Positions 9,535 through 17,662 of a stretch of 64,000 bases of DNA are shown piece after piece. Under the pieces are notes generated by a model. That model did no database searches. It was given only the letters and a program-made list of their open reading frames with translations, and was not told where the DNA came from. Source of the DNA: Bradyrhizobium tropiciagri. Its GTDB lineage: Bacteria > Pseudomonadota > Alphaproteobacteria > Rhizobiales > Xanthobacteraceae. The stretch is from contig NZ_JAFCKH010000004.1 in NCBI RefSeq assembly GCF_018130505.1, positions 186,001 through 250,000 of the forward strand, given 5' to 3'. Made by a program: the position numbers and the translations under genes. How positions within the stretch are numbered: the first letter of the stretch is position 1; the number at the start of each line of letters is the position of its first letter.

Positions 9535-9911
9535 TTGGCGGTCCCCGTTATCCGGTCCAAGGTCAAACCGCAAATGGCGGCCGGCGAATTCTCGTCCCTG
9601 TCGACTCTGGCCTGTCTCAAGACTCCAGCCCGGTTTGACCAAAGCATGGCCAGAGGGTGGAGAGGTTGGGGTGATTGGGGAACCAAACCTCCGGGGGCAT
9701 TTCCGGTCATCCTTCTCGACCGGGAACGAACTCCCGCCAGGACCGATCCGATGCTCTCGGTTGTGGCCAAATCGGCACACTGAACGGAAATCGGCGCGCG
9801 CAGGTTGCGTCCCATCGAATCCCGCCACCGTTCCGCCCCGATTGGATTCGGCTGATAGGGGATGTTGGATTTTCGGCTTGGGCTGGGGGCCCGTGGAGTT
9901 GGGGATGCAAC
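9535..9911. other. intergenic region, 377 bp, divergent
   Basis: This lies between the divergent Pro/Ala-rich membrane gene and the rlpA-like gene. I see no convincing gene, tRNA, hairpin or recognised operator; it must hold both promoters. Confidence 0.5.
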
Positions 9912-10490
9912 ATGTCATGCGAAGGGGCTGTCACTTCGGACGTCGGCATCAAGCGTGGTGCAATAGTCGCTGCGCCCTCGGTCTCATCTGATCGGACGCG
10001 AACGGCGCTTCGCCTGTTTGCGCTGGTCATCGGTGCCGCATCGCTTGCGGCATGCGCACAATCCTCTGGCATCGCCGAGCGCTCACAGGCGCTGGCGAGC
10101 CGCACTGCATCGATCGAGCCGACGCGCGCCGCTCCGGCGCGCACGCGCCTTGCGGTGGCGCGCAGGCACACGCCCTATGCGTCGCGCAGCAAGCCCGCCG
10201 GGACCAAGGTCGCCTCGCACGGGGTCGCAAGCTTCTACAGCGAGGCGCAACCGACCGCGAGCGGCGAGAAGTTCGACGGCCGCGAATTGACCGCCGCGCA
10301 TCCGACCTTGCCGTTTGGCACCAAGCTGCGCGTCACTGACGTCAAGAGCGGCCGTTCGGTGACGGTGCGCGTCAACGACCGCGGACCCTACGTGCCCGGG
10401 CGCATCGTCGACGTCTCATACTCGGCGGCGCATGAGCTCGGCATGATCGGCAAGGGCATCGCCAATGTCAGGCTGGATGTCGTGCAGTAG
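9912..10490 (+). CDS. rlpA: septal ring lytic transglycosylase RlpA family lipoprotein
   Basis: This 192-residue protein has a membrane/lipoprotein leader ending in the lipobox LAAC. A C-terminal double-psi beta-barrel spans about residues 105-190: GVASFYSEAQPTASGE, FDGRELTAAHPTLPFGTKL, and VNDRGPYVPGRIVDVSYSAA. RlpA proteins cleave peptide-free glycan strands at the division site or bind them; this copy has the barrel but no SPOR domain. The ATG at 9912 was chosen to include the whole leader. A related start slightly downstream would also work. Confidence 0.88.
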   Translation: MSCEGAVTSDVGIKRGAIVAAPSVSSDRTRTALRLFALVIGAASLAACAQSSGIAERSQALASRTASIEPTRAAPARTRLAVARRHTPYASRSKPAGTKVASHGVASFYSEAQPTASGEKFDGRELTAAHPTLPFGTKLRVTDVKSGRSVTVRVNDRGPYVPGRIVDVSYSAAHELGMIGKGIANVRLDVVQ

Positions 10491-10510
10491 GCTTTTGCGC
10501 GGCGCGGACG

Positions 10511-10553
10511 GCGGGAATTTTGCCGGTTTGGCCGGGAAAAAGTCCCGGGCCGG
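10511..10553 (+). other. inverted repeat downstream of rlpA
   Basis: CCGGGA and TCCCGG flank an AAAAG loop about 50 bases after the rlpA stop, with GGCC-rich flanks. It could stabilise the 3' end of the rlpA message; there is no T-run after it. Confidence 0.35.
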
Positions 10554-10653
10554 TCAGCGCTTTAATCCTGTTGTCGGCGTCATCGGTCCAACTAAGATCG
10601 ATGGTGCTACTTCCCCGCGCTCACGTCGCGTGGATTTCAACCCAATGAACCTT

Positions 10654-10691
10654 CCCCGCCTTCGGTTGTCCCCGAAGGCGGGGTTTTTCTT
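10654..10691 (+). terminator. strong intrinsic terminator
   Basis: A perfect 12-bp stem (10654-10665 with 10672-10683) has a six-base loop and is followed by TTTTTCTT. It acts only in the plus direction. It is 164 bases past the rlpA stop, so it ends either an rlpA read-through transcript or a short RNA starting in between. Confidence 0.85.
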
Positions 10692-10848
10692 GTGGGGAAT
10701 CGGATAGCGTCCGCCGCGGCGGTAGTCCGTGGCGCTGCAAACCCCAGTGCAGAACGGCTTCACCAAATTGTCACGCTGCCGGCGAATTGCGGCCTAACGG
10801 CGCTGCCAACAGTCGGCGGAACGCACGAGTCGACACGAGGTAGAAACC

Positions 10849-11046
10849 TTGGCCTACAAGATGATCGCAGAACGCGATAACGCGACGGTCAGAATCGAAC
10901 GGCAGAGCACCTGGCTCATTGTCGCAAAGGCAAGGGTCTGGGCCAGTGAAGGATGGCAGGTCGTCATCACCGACACGGACGGCAATTCCTATCCGCCGGA
11001 AGACTTCGACAGGCTGCTGGCAACGCCGGGCCGCGCCGCCGCGTAG
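10849..11046 (+). CDS. small conserved-looking protein, unknown
   Basis: This 65-residue protein has a TTG start, with ACGAGG about 9 bases before it. The sequence (MAYKMIAERDNATVRIERQS, then WASEGWQVVITDTDG) looks like a small mixed alpha/beta cytoplasmic protein with no signal peptide. I do not recognise the family. Gene status rests on the ribosome site and protein-like composition. Confidence 0.6.
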   Translation: MAYKMIAERDNATVRIERQSTWLIVAKARVWASEGWQVVITDTDGNSYPPEDFDRLLATPGRAAA

Positions 11047-11052
11047 GGCGCG

Positions 11053-11781
11053 TTAGCGCTGCGCCGAGATCAACATCATCATCGGACGCTCGAGCTCGTC
11101 GGCAAGCGCCGGCATTGCGGCAATCTGTTCTGCTGTCGGCGAAAACTCCGCGACATGGCGGAGCGCAAATCCGGCGGCGATCAGCGCATTCAGCGTCGTG
11201 CCGATAGTGCGGTGATATTTGAGCACGCCCTTGACGTACCAATCGGTGCGCCGCTCGCCTTCGATGAAGTAGCGGTTGACCGGCCAGGTCTTGCGTCCGT
11301 CTTGATCGTTGATCCAGTCGGGATGCGCCGCCGCCATGTAGACCGGGTGCTCGACGGTGAAGACCAGTTGCGCGCCGGGGACCAGCGCGCGATGCAGCAT
11401 GCGCACGAGGCGATCGAAATCCCTGATGTAGTGGAAGGCGAGGGCGCTGTAGGCGAGCTCGAACGCGGCCTCCGGCAGTTGCAGCGTTTCGAGATCGGCG
11501 ATCTCGTAGCTGATCGCCGGATCCTGCGTCATCTCCTGCGCCCGCGCGATCATGTTCTGCGACAGGTCGAGGCCGAGCACGGAGGCCGCGCCTTGCTCGC
11601 GCATCCAACGCGATGCCCAGCCGAAGCCGCAGCCGAGGTCGACCACGCGCTTGCCGGAAACCTCAGGCAGCATGGCGCGGATCGCCGGCCATTCCGGCGC
11701 GCCGACCAGGCCGCGGACCTGCCGCGGCAACTGGCTGTAGCCGGCAAAGAAGCCGGGATCGTCGTAGATGTTCTGCGCCAT
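11053..11781 (-). CDS. class I SAM-dependent methyltransferase
   Basis: This 242-residue protein has the SAM-binding motif I VVDLGCGFGW near residue 60, followed by VLGLDLSQNM (motif Post-I) and AFELAYSALAFHYI (motif II/III region). The N-terminus MAQNIYDDPGFFAGYSQLPR resembles the usual start of this UbiE-like small-molecule methyltransferase group. An in-frame upstream ATG at 11886 would add 35 residues that look non-coding and would absorb the hairpin at 11802-11828. The substrate is unknown. It probably stands alone. Confidence 0.85.
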   Translation of the reverse strand: MAQNIYDDPGFFAGYSQLPRQVRGLVGAPEWPAIRAMLPEVSGKRVVDLGCGFGWASRWMREQGAASVLGLDLSQNMIARAQEMTQDPAISYEIADLETLQLPEAAFELAYSALAFHYIRDFDRLVRMLHRALVPGAQLVFTVEHPVYMAAAHPDWINDQDGRKTWPVNRYFIEGERRTDWYVKGVLKYHRTIGTTLNALIAAGFALRHVAEFSPTAEQIAAMPALADELERPMMMLISAQR

Positions 11782-11801
11782 GGTCACAGCGTCGTGCGGA
11801 A

Positions 11802-11828
11802 TGCGGAAGCTCCTCTGTAGCTTCCGCA
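11802..11828 (-). promoter_or_regulatory. 10-bp inverted repeat before the methyltransferase start
   Basis: TGCGGAAGCT and AGCTTCCGCA are separated by seven bases, centred about 34 bases upstream of the methyltransferase ATG. It could be an operator or an mRNA leader hairpin; no T-run follows on either strand. Confidence 0.4.
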
Positions 11829-11968
11829 ATGACCGATGGGAACCGGTGATTGCGTCGAACCCGGCGGCGGCGCTGGAACCAGACATCGCGTTCCGCAGTT
11901 TTCATGCAGGGCCGCGGGGACCGTCGCTGACGCCTGTCCTGCGGCATTGCACAGCCGAGGAGAACGCC

Positions 11969-12154
11969 ATGATTGCCGAAACGCAAATCCATGTCATTGC
12001 GCGGCAGATGCTGCAAAAGCACGGCCTGCAGGCGATCGCACAGGCCGCGCAGAACGCGGTGGCCTGCGAGAGCAAGGGCGAGGCGGAGGAAGCCCGCGAC
12101 TGGCGTCACATCGAGGACGCCATCAAGATGATGCGCGGGCCGCTGCAAGGCTGA
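11969..12154 (+). CDS. small helical protein, unknown
   Basis: This 61-residue protein starts MIAETQIHVIARQMLQKHG, with GAGGAG ideally placed upstream. It is soluble and predicted mostly helical, with a charged middle (ESKGEAEEARDWRHIEDAIK). I do not know the family. The strong ribosome site and codon use support a real gene. It is followed by the DUF1993 gene about 150 bases on. Confidence 0.65.
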   Translation: MIAETQIHVIARQMLQKHGLQAIAQAAQNAVACESKGEAEEARDWRHIEDAIKMMRGPLQG

Positions 12155-12302
12155 CCATCGAGAAGACGGGCAACAAGGCATGATCCGGCGGACGCCTCCG
12201 CCGGACCATTCGGCTTGAACTCCTCCCGAGGCTGCCGCTTGCCATCGCCGGAAATTCCGGGAACTCTGTGGTCGCGGCAAACAAATCAGGGGGGAATTCG
12301 CC

Positions 12303-12824
12303 ATGGCCTTCTCACTCTACGACGCGACCGTCGCCAACTATCTGCAGGTCGTCGGTGCCGTCACCGGCTTCATGGACAAGAGCCTCGAGCATTTCAAGGC
12401 GAACGGCGTCGATCCGGCCGAGATCGTCGACACGCGGCTGTTTCCGGACATGCTGCCGTTCCGCTTCCAGGTGGTCTCGCTCGCGCATCATTCGCGCGGC
12501 GCGATCGAGGCTGCGCGGAGCGGCGTGTTCGTGCCGCCGTCGGGCAAGCCCGATCTGGACTATGCCGGACTGCAGGCGCTGGTGAAGGACGCGCAGAGCG
12601 AACTCACGGGCCTGACGCCGGAGTCCGTCAACGCGCTGATCGGCCGCGACGTCACCTTCAAGGTCGGCGATCGCTCGCTGCCGTTCACGGCCGAGGGCTT
12701 CCTGATGTCGTTCTCGCTGCCGAACTTCTTCTTCCACGCCACCACGGCCTACGACATTTTGCGCCACAAGGGCGCGCCGCTCGGCAAGCGCGACTTCATC
12801 GGCCGCTTGAACCTCAAGAAGTAA
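12303..12824 (+). CDS. DUF1993 family protein
   Basis: This 173-residue protein matches the DUF1993 pattern throughout: MAFSLYDATVANYLQVV at the start, RLFPDMLPFRFQV in the middle, and LPNFFFHATTAYDILRHKG near the end. The fold is expected to be a DinB-like four-helix bundle; the function is not established. GGGGG precedes the ATG. The gene appears monocistronic. Confidence 0.85.
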   Translation: MAFSLYDATVANYLQVVGAVTGFMDKSLEHFKANGVDPAEIVDTRLFPDMLPFRFQVVSLAHHSRGAIEAARSGVFVPPSGKPDLDYAGLQALVKDAQSELTGLTPESVNALIGRDVTFKVGDRSLPFTAEGFLMSFSLPNFFFHATTAYDILRHKGAPLGKRDFIGRLNLKK

Positions 12825-13043
12825 GCGCGGGGCACGGACGCACGCTCCGGTTGTGGGCGGCTGTCGTTCAATTCTATCTTAGATAGTAATTTTTCGTACC
12901 GGTTGTGCCGCGGCCCGAGCGGTGCTATCATCTCAGGTGGTGCGATAGTATCTTTCAATTTAATAGCGATTATCGGCTGAGCCGGCTCGATCGTGCGTTG
13001 TTACGCGCGCGAACGTTGTCGGCCGACTTTCTCGGGGGGCATC
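12825..13043 (+). promoter_or_regulatory. AT-rich upstream region with GATAG half-sites
   Basis: The 219-bp gap before the secreted CxxCH gene is AT-rich for this genome. It holds the perfect palindrome CTATCTTAGATAG at 12874-12886 and two further half-sites, CTATC at 12925-12929 and GATAG at 12944-12948. GATAGTA occurs at both 12882 and 12944. This arrangement suggests operator sites; the regulator is unknown. Confidence 0.4.
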
Positions 13044-14633
13044 ATGAAGACATGGCTTGCTGCAGTCCTGCTGCCGTTCTTGATTGCGGTGGTCATCGTC
13101 GCCGAGCCGCTGCGGCCGGCCGCGCAGACCCAATATCAACCGCAGGCGCAGCTCTGCGTCGACGGCACGGGCAACACGCTGTGCTCGAAGTTGCCGGCCT
13201 ATATCGGAGAGGATTCGCGGCTGGGACTGACCGTCGGCTACAACGGGCTTTATGGCGAGCCGCCGCGCAGCGCTGCGGAGGACGTGCAGACGCCGTTCGA
13301 CAACATGGCCTGGCAGATGTTCGTGGCGCTCAGCTGGGCGGCCGACAGCACCGCAAAGCCGCCGGCACAGGGATTGACGGCGCCGGGGCCGCGGGTCTGG
13401 CAAACCTACACCAAGGTCAGCGCGCTGTTCGGCAATTCGAAGGTGCGCGCCGGCTGCACCCAGGCGCTCGCTTTGCCGAAGTTCTATATCGGCTCTGATG
13501 GCAACGGTAAGCCCGCGCCGAACAACGAGGAGTATCTGCAGGCCTCGACCAACCTTCCGCTGATCGACGTCAACGGCAACTGGACGCTGTTCGAGCGACG
13601 CGTCAATGCGATCGAGGCTTCCTATCTGCGCGCGCCGCAGGGATTGTCGGCGCAGACGCTGACCACGCGCAACGGGCAGCTCAATTTCATCAAGAACAAT
13701 CCGAAGGGCGCCGAGTTCACCTCGTCGGCCTCGGTGGCCGACGGCAAGAACGGCTCGATCGAGATCAAGGCGGCCTGGCGCGTTCTCGATCCCGCCAAGG
13801 ACGACGCGTCGAAATACTTCACGCAGAACATCCTGCTCGCCGTCGCCGGCGACCTCGTCAGCAACGGCAAGCCGTTCTGCCGCAGCGAGAAGGTGGGGCT
13901 GGTCGGGATGCACATCCTGCAGCGCAACCCGTTCGTGGAGAAGAACAAGGCGCTGCTGGCGCAATGGATCTGGGCCACCTTCGAGCATGTCGACAACGCG
14001 CCGCTGGCGCAGGCGCCGTGCAACGTCTCGAACGGCTGCGGCGATCCGGGCACGCCGACCTACTGGATCAACCAGCCGAGCTGCGGACCGGCCGCACCCG
14101 TATCGGGCGCGCACTACTCGTTCTACGGTCCGCCGCAGTCGGGGCAGGGCACCAACATCGCCCCGCAGGGACCATCCGGTGCCAAGACGCAGTTTCCGTG
14201 GAATCCGCGGCCGCCCTATGCGCAGGGCGGAACGACGCCGGCAACCGCGATGCCGCAGGCGGTGCGCTGCTGGCAGATCTATCCGACGACCAGTGCGCTC
14301 AACACGCAGTGGCGCAATGCGCTCGGCTCGGTGAAGAGCGTGTTCCAGAACTACATGCTGATCGGCACGCAATGGGGCGGGCAGCTCGAACCGCCGACGC
14401 CGCCGAATCCCGTGCCGGCCAACGCGGTGCCCGGGATGCTCTCGAACATGACGCTCGAGACCTACATCCAGAACTACAACGGCAGCAATTCCAGCCTGCC
14501 GGGTCCCGGCTCGTGCGTCAGCTGCCACAACTTCGCGACGCTGGTCGACGGCAAGACGTCAGCCAATTTCAGCTTCCTGCCGGGTCTCGTCGACCCGGTC
14601 GCCACGCGCAGCATGATCAAGACCGCGCGGTGA
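13044..14633 (+). CDS. secreted protein with C-terminal c-type haem motif (CVSCH), unknown
   Basis: This 529-residue protein has a signal/anchor segment at the start (MKTWLAAVLLPFLIAVVIVA). Its long mature region is Pro/Gly/Asn-rich with several Cys pairs, and one CxxCH motif (CVSCH) lies near residue 491. CxxCH is the attachment site for c-type haem, so a periplasmic redox role is possible. No classic cytochrome c fold is evident around it and the rest matches no family I recognise. GGGGGG precedes the ATG. Confidence 0.75.
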   Translation: MKTWLAAVLLPFLIAVVIVAEPLRPAAQTQYQPQAQLCVDGTGNTLCSKLPAYIGEDSRLGLTVGYNGLYGEPPRSAAEDVQTPFDNMAWQMFVALSWAADSTAKPPAQGLTAPGPRVWQTYTKVSALFGNSKVRAGCTQALALPKFYIGSDGNGKPAPNNEEYLQASTNLPLIDVNGNWTLFERRVNAIEASYLRAPQGLSAQTLTTRNGQLNFIKNNPKGAEFTSSASVADGKNGSIEIKAAWRVLDPAKDDASKYFTQNILLAVAGDLVSNGKPFCRSEKVGLVGMHILQRNPFVEKNKALLAQWIWATFEHVDNAPLAQAPCNVSNGCGDPGTPTYWINQPSCGPAAPVSGAHYSFYGPPQSGQGTNIAPQGPSGAKTQFPWNPRPPYAQGGTTPATAMPQAVRCWQIYPTTSALNTQWRNALGSVKSVFQNYMLIGTQWGGQLEPPTPPNPVPANAVPGMLSNMTLETYIQNYNGSNSSLPGPGSCVSCHNFATLVDGKTSANFSFLPGLVDPVATRSMIKTAR

Positions 14634-14662
14634 GCGGCGCTATCGCCTGAGCCGCGGCGTCG

Positions 14663-14899
14663 TCAGCCGGCCTTGCGCCACTGCGGCACAGGGTCGAGCG
14701 GCGTGCGGTAGAGCTCGCGGCGATCGACGTCGGTGACGCGCACCGAGCAGCCGCGCGCCTTCAGCTCCGGCTTGACCTGCGCCAGCTCGTTCGCGAGCTG
14801 GTCGGCGCGATCGGAGGCAAGGCTGATGTCTTCGAGGATGATGGTTCCCTGATTGCGGAACTCATCTCCGATCACGAGATCGAATGTGTAGTATGGCAT
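14663..14899 (-). CDS. DUF6894-type small protein
   Basis: This 78-residue protein begins MPYYTFDLVIGDEFRNQG and has LEDISLASDRADQLANELA, the layout of the small proteins common in Rhizobiales that are annotated as DUF6894. The function is unknown. GGGGAA before the ATG at 14899 favours this start over one nine codons upstream, which lacks a ribosome site. A related protein lies at 15416-15646. Confidence 0.7.
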   Translation of the reverse strand: MPYYTFDLVIGDEFRNQGTIILEDISLASDRADQLANELAQVKPELKARGCSVRVTDVDRRELYRTPLDPVPQWRKAG

Positions 14900-15241
14900 A
14901 CCGAAGTTCCCCGTTTCGGTTTGCATCACAGGGTAACACTGAGTCGGGTGTTCCCTAAGATGCGTTACGCACAATCGTCGGGCGATCGGCGCAGAAACGA
15001 TGTGCAGCACGTCACGCGATGAACAGAAGTGCAGGCGCGATGCGCGGCACGACGACGTTGCTTTGTGACCCAGCTCACCGCTGCGACGTTAAGATTTGAT
15101 TAAAAATCTCGGTGCAGGCTTCGAGCCAGTGGAATTGCGGCGGAACCGGACCTCCTTGAGCCGGCAGCTGCAGGAGAAGGCCGGTGGCGTAATGCCCGCC
15201 GGCCTTTTCTCGTTCATGGCCGCCTTGCGCCGTCTGCGACT
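14900..15241. other. intergenic region with candidate small-RNA signals
   Basis: This 342-bp gap is without a recognisable gene. It holds a possible plus-strand promoter (TTGTGA at 15063, then ACGTTA at 15086, 17-base spacer), a small hairpin AGATTT/AAATCT at 15092-15109, a CCTCCTT segment and the terminator-like hairpin listed separately. Confidence 0.4.
15178..15218 (+). terminator. terminator-like hairpin
   Basis: AAGGCCGGTGG pairs with CCCGCCGGCCTT (one G-U pair) and is followed by TTCTCG, giving TTTTCT on the plus strand. It may end a small plus-strand RNA. It could also close the minus-strand operon of the 54-aa and DUF6894 genes, although the minus-side T-run is weaker. Confidence 0.5.
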
Positions 15242-15406
15242 TTAGTCGCGCAGCGCGGCCGGGTGTCGGGCGTGCCATTTTGGGCCGGGTCCGCGCATGT
15301 AGTGCAGCTCCGGGCGATAGGGGTGGCAGGCGCCCACGATCAGCGCCTGGCTGCGCACGAGAAGTTCGGCGAGGGTGCGGCGGAGCCACTGCAGGGAGAG
15401 TTCCAT
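15242..15406 (-). CDS. 54-residue protein, unknown
   Basis: This short frame reads MELSLQWLRRTLAELLVRSQ, then ALIVGACHPYRPELHYMRG and an Arg/His-rich tail. It starts 9 bases after the stop of the DUF6894 gene at 15416, and that stop overlaps a good ribosome site (GAGAGGA). The tight spacing suggests translational coupling and a real gene. I recognise no family. Confidence 0.55.
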   Translation of the reverse strand: MELSLQWLRRTLAELLVRSQALIVGACHPYRPELHYMRGPGPKWHARHPAALRD

Positions 15407-15415
15407 CGCATCCTC

Positions 15416-15646
15416 TCAGTGCAACTCGCCCAGCACCGCGGTGAACGGGAGCTCGAACAGCTCGTCGCCGAGATCGTCGGTGACGTGCAGCACCCAGTTG
15501 CGCCAGTCCTCGGCGCTCGGCGTCATCACATAGCTGCGCACCAGGCGCTCGGCATGGACGCGGGCCTCCGCAAGATCCATCGCGGCGCCGTTGCGATCGA
15601 GGAGCACGTGCTGTTCGTCGGAGCAGTGGAAATAGACGGCGGACAT
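15416..15646 (-). CDS. DUF6894-type small protein
   Basis: This 76-residue protein begins MSAVYFHCSDEQHVLLDRNG, with DLAEARVHAERLVRSYV and WRNWVLHVTDDLGDELFELP further on, the family pattern of small Rhizobiales proteins with a YxFH start. The function is unknown. It is a distant relative of the protein at 14663-14899. It probably shares a message with the 54-residue ORF directly downstream. Confidence 0.7.
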   Translation of the reverse strand: MSAVYFHCSDEQHVLLDRNGAAMDLAEARVHAERLVRSYVMTPSAEDWRNWVLHVTDDLGDELFELPFTAVLGELH

Positions 15647-15798
15647 CTGCTGATTCCAGTTCTTGATTCCATGGCGAGTCGACTCGTCGCGTGCTGGAAT
15701 AGCAGTGTGCAGCCTTGGGGAGAATCCGGATGATCCCCCATCGGAAAACTACGGAGAATGCCGACGATTTGAATCACCGCGCCGTGATCAGCGCGTGA

Positions 15799-16143
15799 TC
15801 AGAAGATCGGTTCGCCGATCCCGACCTCGCTGCGCGGGCCAAGCACAATCACGTTGCCTGTTGCATCCTTGGCGCCGAGAATCAGCAGTTCCGATGTGAA
15901 ACCCGCGATGTTCTTCGCACCGAGATTGCAGATGCATACGACGAGGGAGCCGAGCAGCGCCGCCGGCTCGTAATTGGTGATCTGCGCGCTCGACCACATG
16001 ATGCGTTCGGCGCCGATGTCGACGCCGACTTTGTAGGACGGGTTGCGGGCGCGCGGAAACGGCTGCACCTCGACGACCTTGCCGATGCGGATGTCGAGGC
16101 GGGCGAAGTCGTCGTAGCTGGCTTGCGGCTTTACGGGCGACAT
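15799..16143 (-). CDS. csaA: CsaA-type tRNA-binding-domain protein
   Basis: This 114-residue single-domain protein shows the OB-fold tRNA-binding pattern of CsaA: DFARLDIRIGKVVEVQPFPR at the start, NPSYKVGVDIG, SSAQITNYEPAALLG and a VCICNLGAKNIAGFTSE segment. CsaA acts as an export-related chaperone or tRNA-binding protein in bacilli; its role in alphaproteobacteria is less clear. It is the last gene of a minus-strand operon, six bases after the lysE-type gene. Confidence 0.88.
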   Translation of the reverse strand: MSPVKPQASYDDFARLDIRIGKVVEVQPFPRARNPSYKVGVDIGAERIMWSSAQITNYEPAALLGSLVVCICNLGAKNIAGFTSELLILGAKDATGNVIVLGPRSEVGIGEPIF

Positions 16144-16149
16144 CTGCGC

Positions 16150-16776
16150 TCAGCGCTCCTGGAAGGCGAGGCGGATGCCGAGCGCGATGTAGATCGTGCC
16201 GACCACGCGGCCCTGCCAGCGCCCGATGCTCCGGTTGCGCCTGATCCACGGGCTGATCTGGCCAGCCGCCAGCGCCAGCAGCGAGGTGTAGGCCGCGCTC
16301 ATCGCGACGAAGATCAGCCCGAGCGTTGCGAACTGCGCGACGGCGGAGCCGTGGCCGGGATGGACGAACTGCGGCAGGAAGGCGAGGAAGAACAGCGCGG
16401 TCTTCGGGTTGAGCATCTCGGCGAGCACGGCCTGGCGGAACGCGCGATGCGCGTCGACCGGCTGCGCGGCGGGAAGGCGCAGGTCCTCGTTCCTCTCGAA
16501 CAGGGCGCGGATGCCGAGCACGATCAGATAGACCACGCCGGCATATTTCACGATCGAGAAGGCGAGCGCCGAGGTCATCAGCACAGCTGAGAGCCCGAAC
16601 GTTGCCATCGCGGTGTGGACGAGGTCGCCGAGCGCGATGCCGAATCCTGTGGCGACGCCGACGCGCGGACCGCCGGTCACCGATCGCGCCAGCACCAGCA
16701 GCACCGCCGGGCCGGGGATCAGGAACAGGCCGAGCACGACGGCGGCATAAGTGAGCAGGGTGGCGAGGTCGATCAT
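16150..16776 (-). CDS. LysE family translocator
   Basis: This 208-residue membrane protein has about six hydrophobic segments. The LysE/RhtB signature LIPGPAVLLVLARSVTGGPRV sits near residue 20, followed by GFGIALGDLVHT, and a middle block with LNPKTALFFLAFLPQF. These proteins export amino acids or their derivatives. It follows pdxY by 18 bases and precedes csaA by six, so the three are probably one transcript. Confidence 0.92.
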   Translation of the reverse strand: MIDLATLLTYAAVVLGLFLIPGPAVLLVLARSVTGGPRVGVATGFGIALGDLVHTAMATFGLSAVLMTSALAFSIVKYAGVVYLIVLGIRALFERNEDLRLPAAQPVDAHRAFRQAVLAEMLNPKTALFFLAFLPQFVHPGHGSAVAQFATLGLIFVAMSAAYTSLLALAAGQISPWIRRNRSIGRWQGRVVGTIYIALGIRLAFQER

Positions 16777-16794
16777 GAGATATGTCCGGAATGT

Positions 16795-17652
16795 CTAGGG
16801 GGTGGCGATCGCGACGGCCTCGAAGCGGCGTTTCGGTTCAAGCATGACGTCGGCGCTTTCGACGATGCGCATTTCCTCGGTCCCCCTTTGCGCCGTGCGC
16901 TCCAGCACGCCGTGGATGGCGGACGCGGCATAGCCGAGCGCATCGGGCGTTGCGGCGCCGCGCACGCGGGCGGAGGCGAACAGCGCGGCGAACAGGTCGC
17001 CGGTGCCGGACGGGCTGATCGGCACACGCGGCGTGCGGACGCGCCACGCGGACGTGCGTTCGATCGCCAGCGTTTCGATCTCGCCATCGGGCGTATCAGC
17101 GAGCTCGGCGCTGGTGACGACGATGGTCGACGGCCCGCGCGCCATCACCATGCCGGCGTGCCTCACCAAATCACCGGACGTCCTCGCCTCCGCGCCGCAC
17201 AGAAACTCGAACTCGAAATGGTTGGGGGTGATGATGTCGGCGAGCGGGCAGAGCTCGTCGCGCACCAGCGGCGGGATGTCCGGTCGTACGAACATGCCGC
17301 GGTCGCGATCGCCGAGCACGGGGTCGCAGCAATAGCGCAGCGCCGGGTTGCTCTCCTTGGCGCGGGCGACGAAGTCGGCGACCTCGAGCGCGATGTCGGC
17401 CGAGCCGAGATAGCCGGACAGGATCAGCTTCGCGCCCTCGACGGCGCCGCGCTCCTCGATGCCGCGCAGGAGGTCCGCGACCAGCTGCACGTCGAGCACG
17501 CGGCCGCGGATGGTCGGATAGCCCGGCCGGTTGCTGAGCAGCGTGGTCGGCACGGCGATCACGTCGATGCCGGCGAGCTGCATCGGAAACACCGCGGCGC
17601 TGTTGCCGACATGGCCGTAGGCGACCTGCGACTGGATGGAGATGACGTTCAT
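16795..17652 (-). CDS. pdxY: pyridoxal kinase
   Basis: This 285-residue ribokinase-superfamily protein begins MNVISIQSQVAYGHVGNSAA, the conserved start of pyridoxal kinases. Later segments are ITPNHFEFEFLCG and GTGDLFAALF, where the Asp is the catalytic base. It phosphorylates pyridoxal to PLP in the B6 salvage pathway. The ATG at 17652 is chosen over 17682 because it matches the family N-terminus and clears the upstream gene by ten bases. It is the second gene of a four-gene minus-strand operon. Confidence 0.93.
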   Translation of the reverse strand: MNVISIQSQVAYGHVGNSAAVFPMQLAGIDVIAVPTTLLSNRPGYPTIRGRVLDVQLVADLLRGIEERGAVEGAKLILSGYLGSADIALEVADFVARAKESNPALRYCCDPVLGDRDRGMFVRPDIPPLVRDELCPLADIITPNHFEFEFLCGAEARTSGDLVRHAGMVMARGPSTIVVTSAELADTPDGEIETLAIERTSAWRVRTPRVPISPSGTGDLFAALFASARVRGAATPDALGYAASAIHGVLERTAQRGTEEMRIVESADVMLEPKRRFEAVAIATP

Positions 17653-17662
17653 GGCTTCTGCG

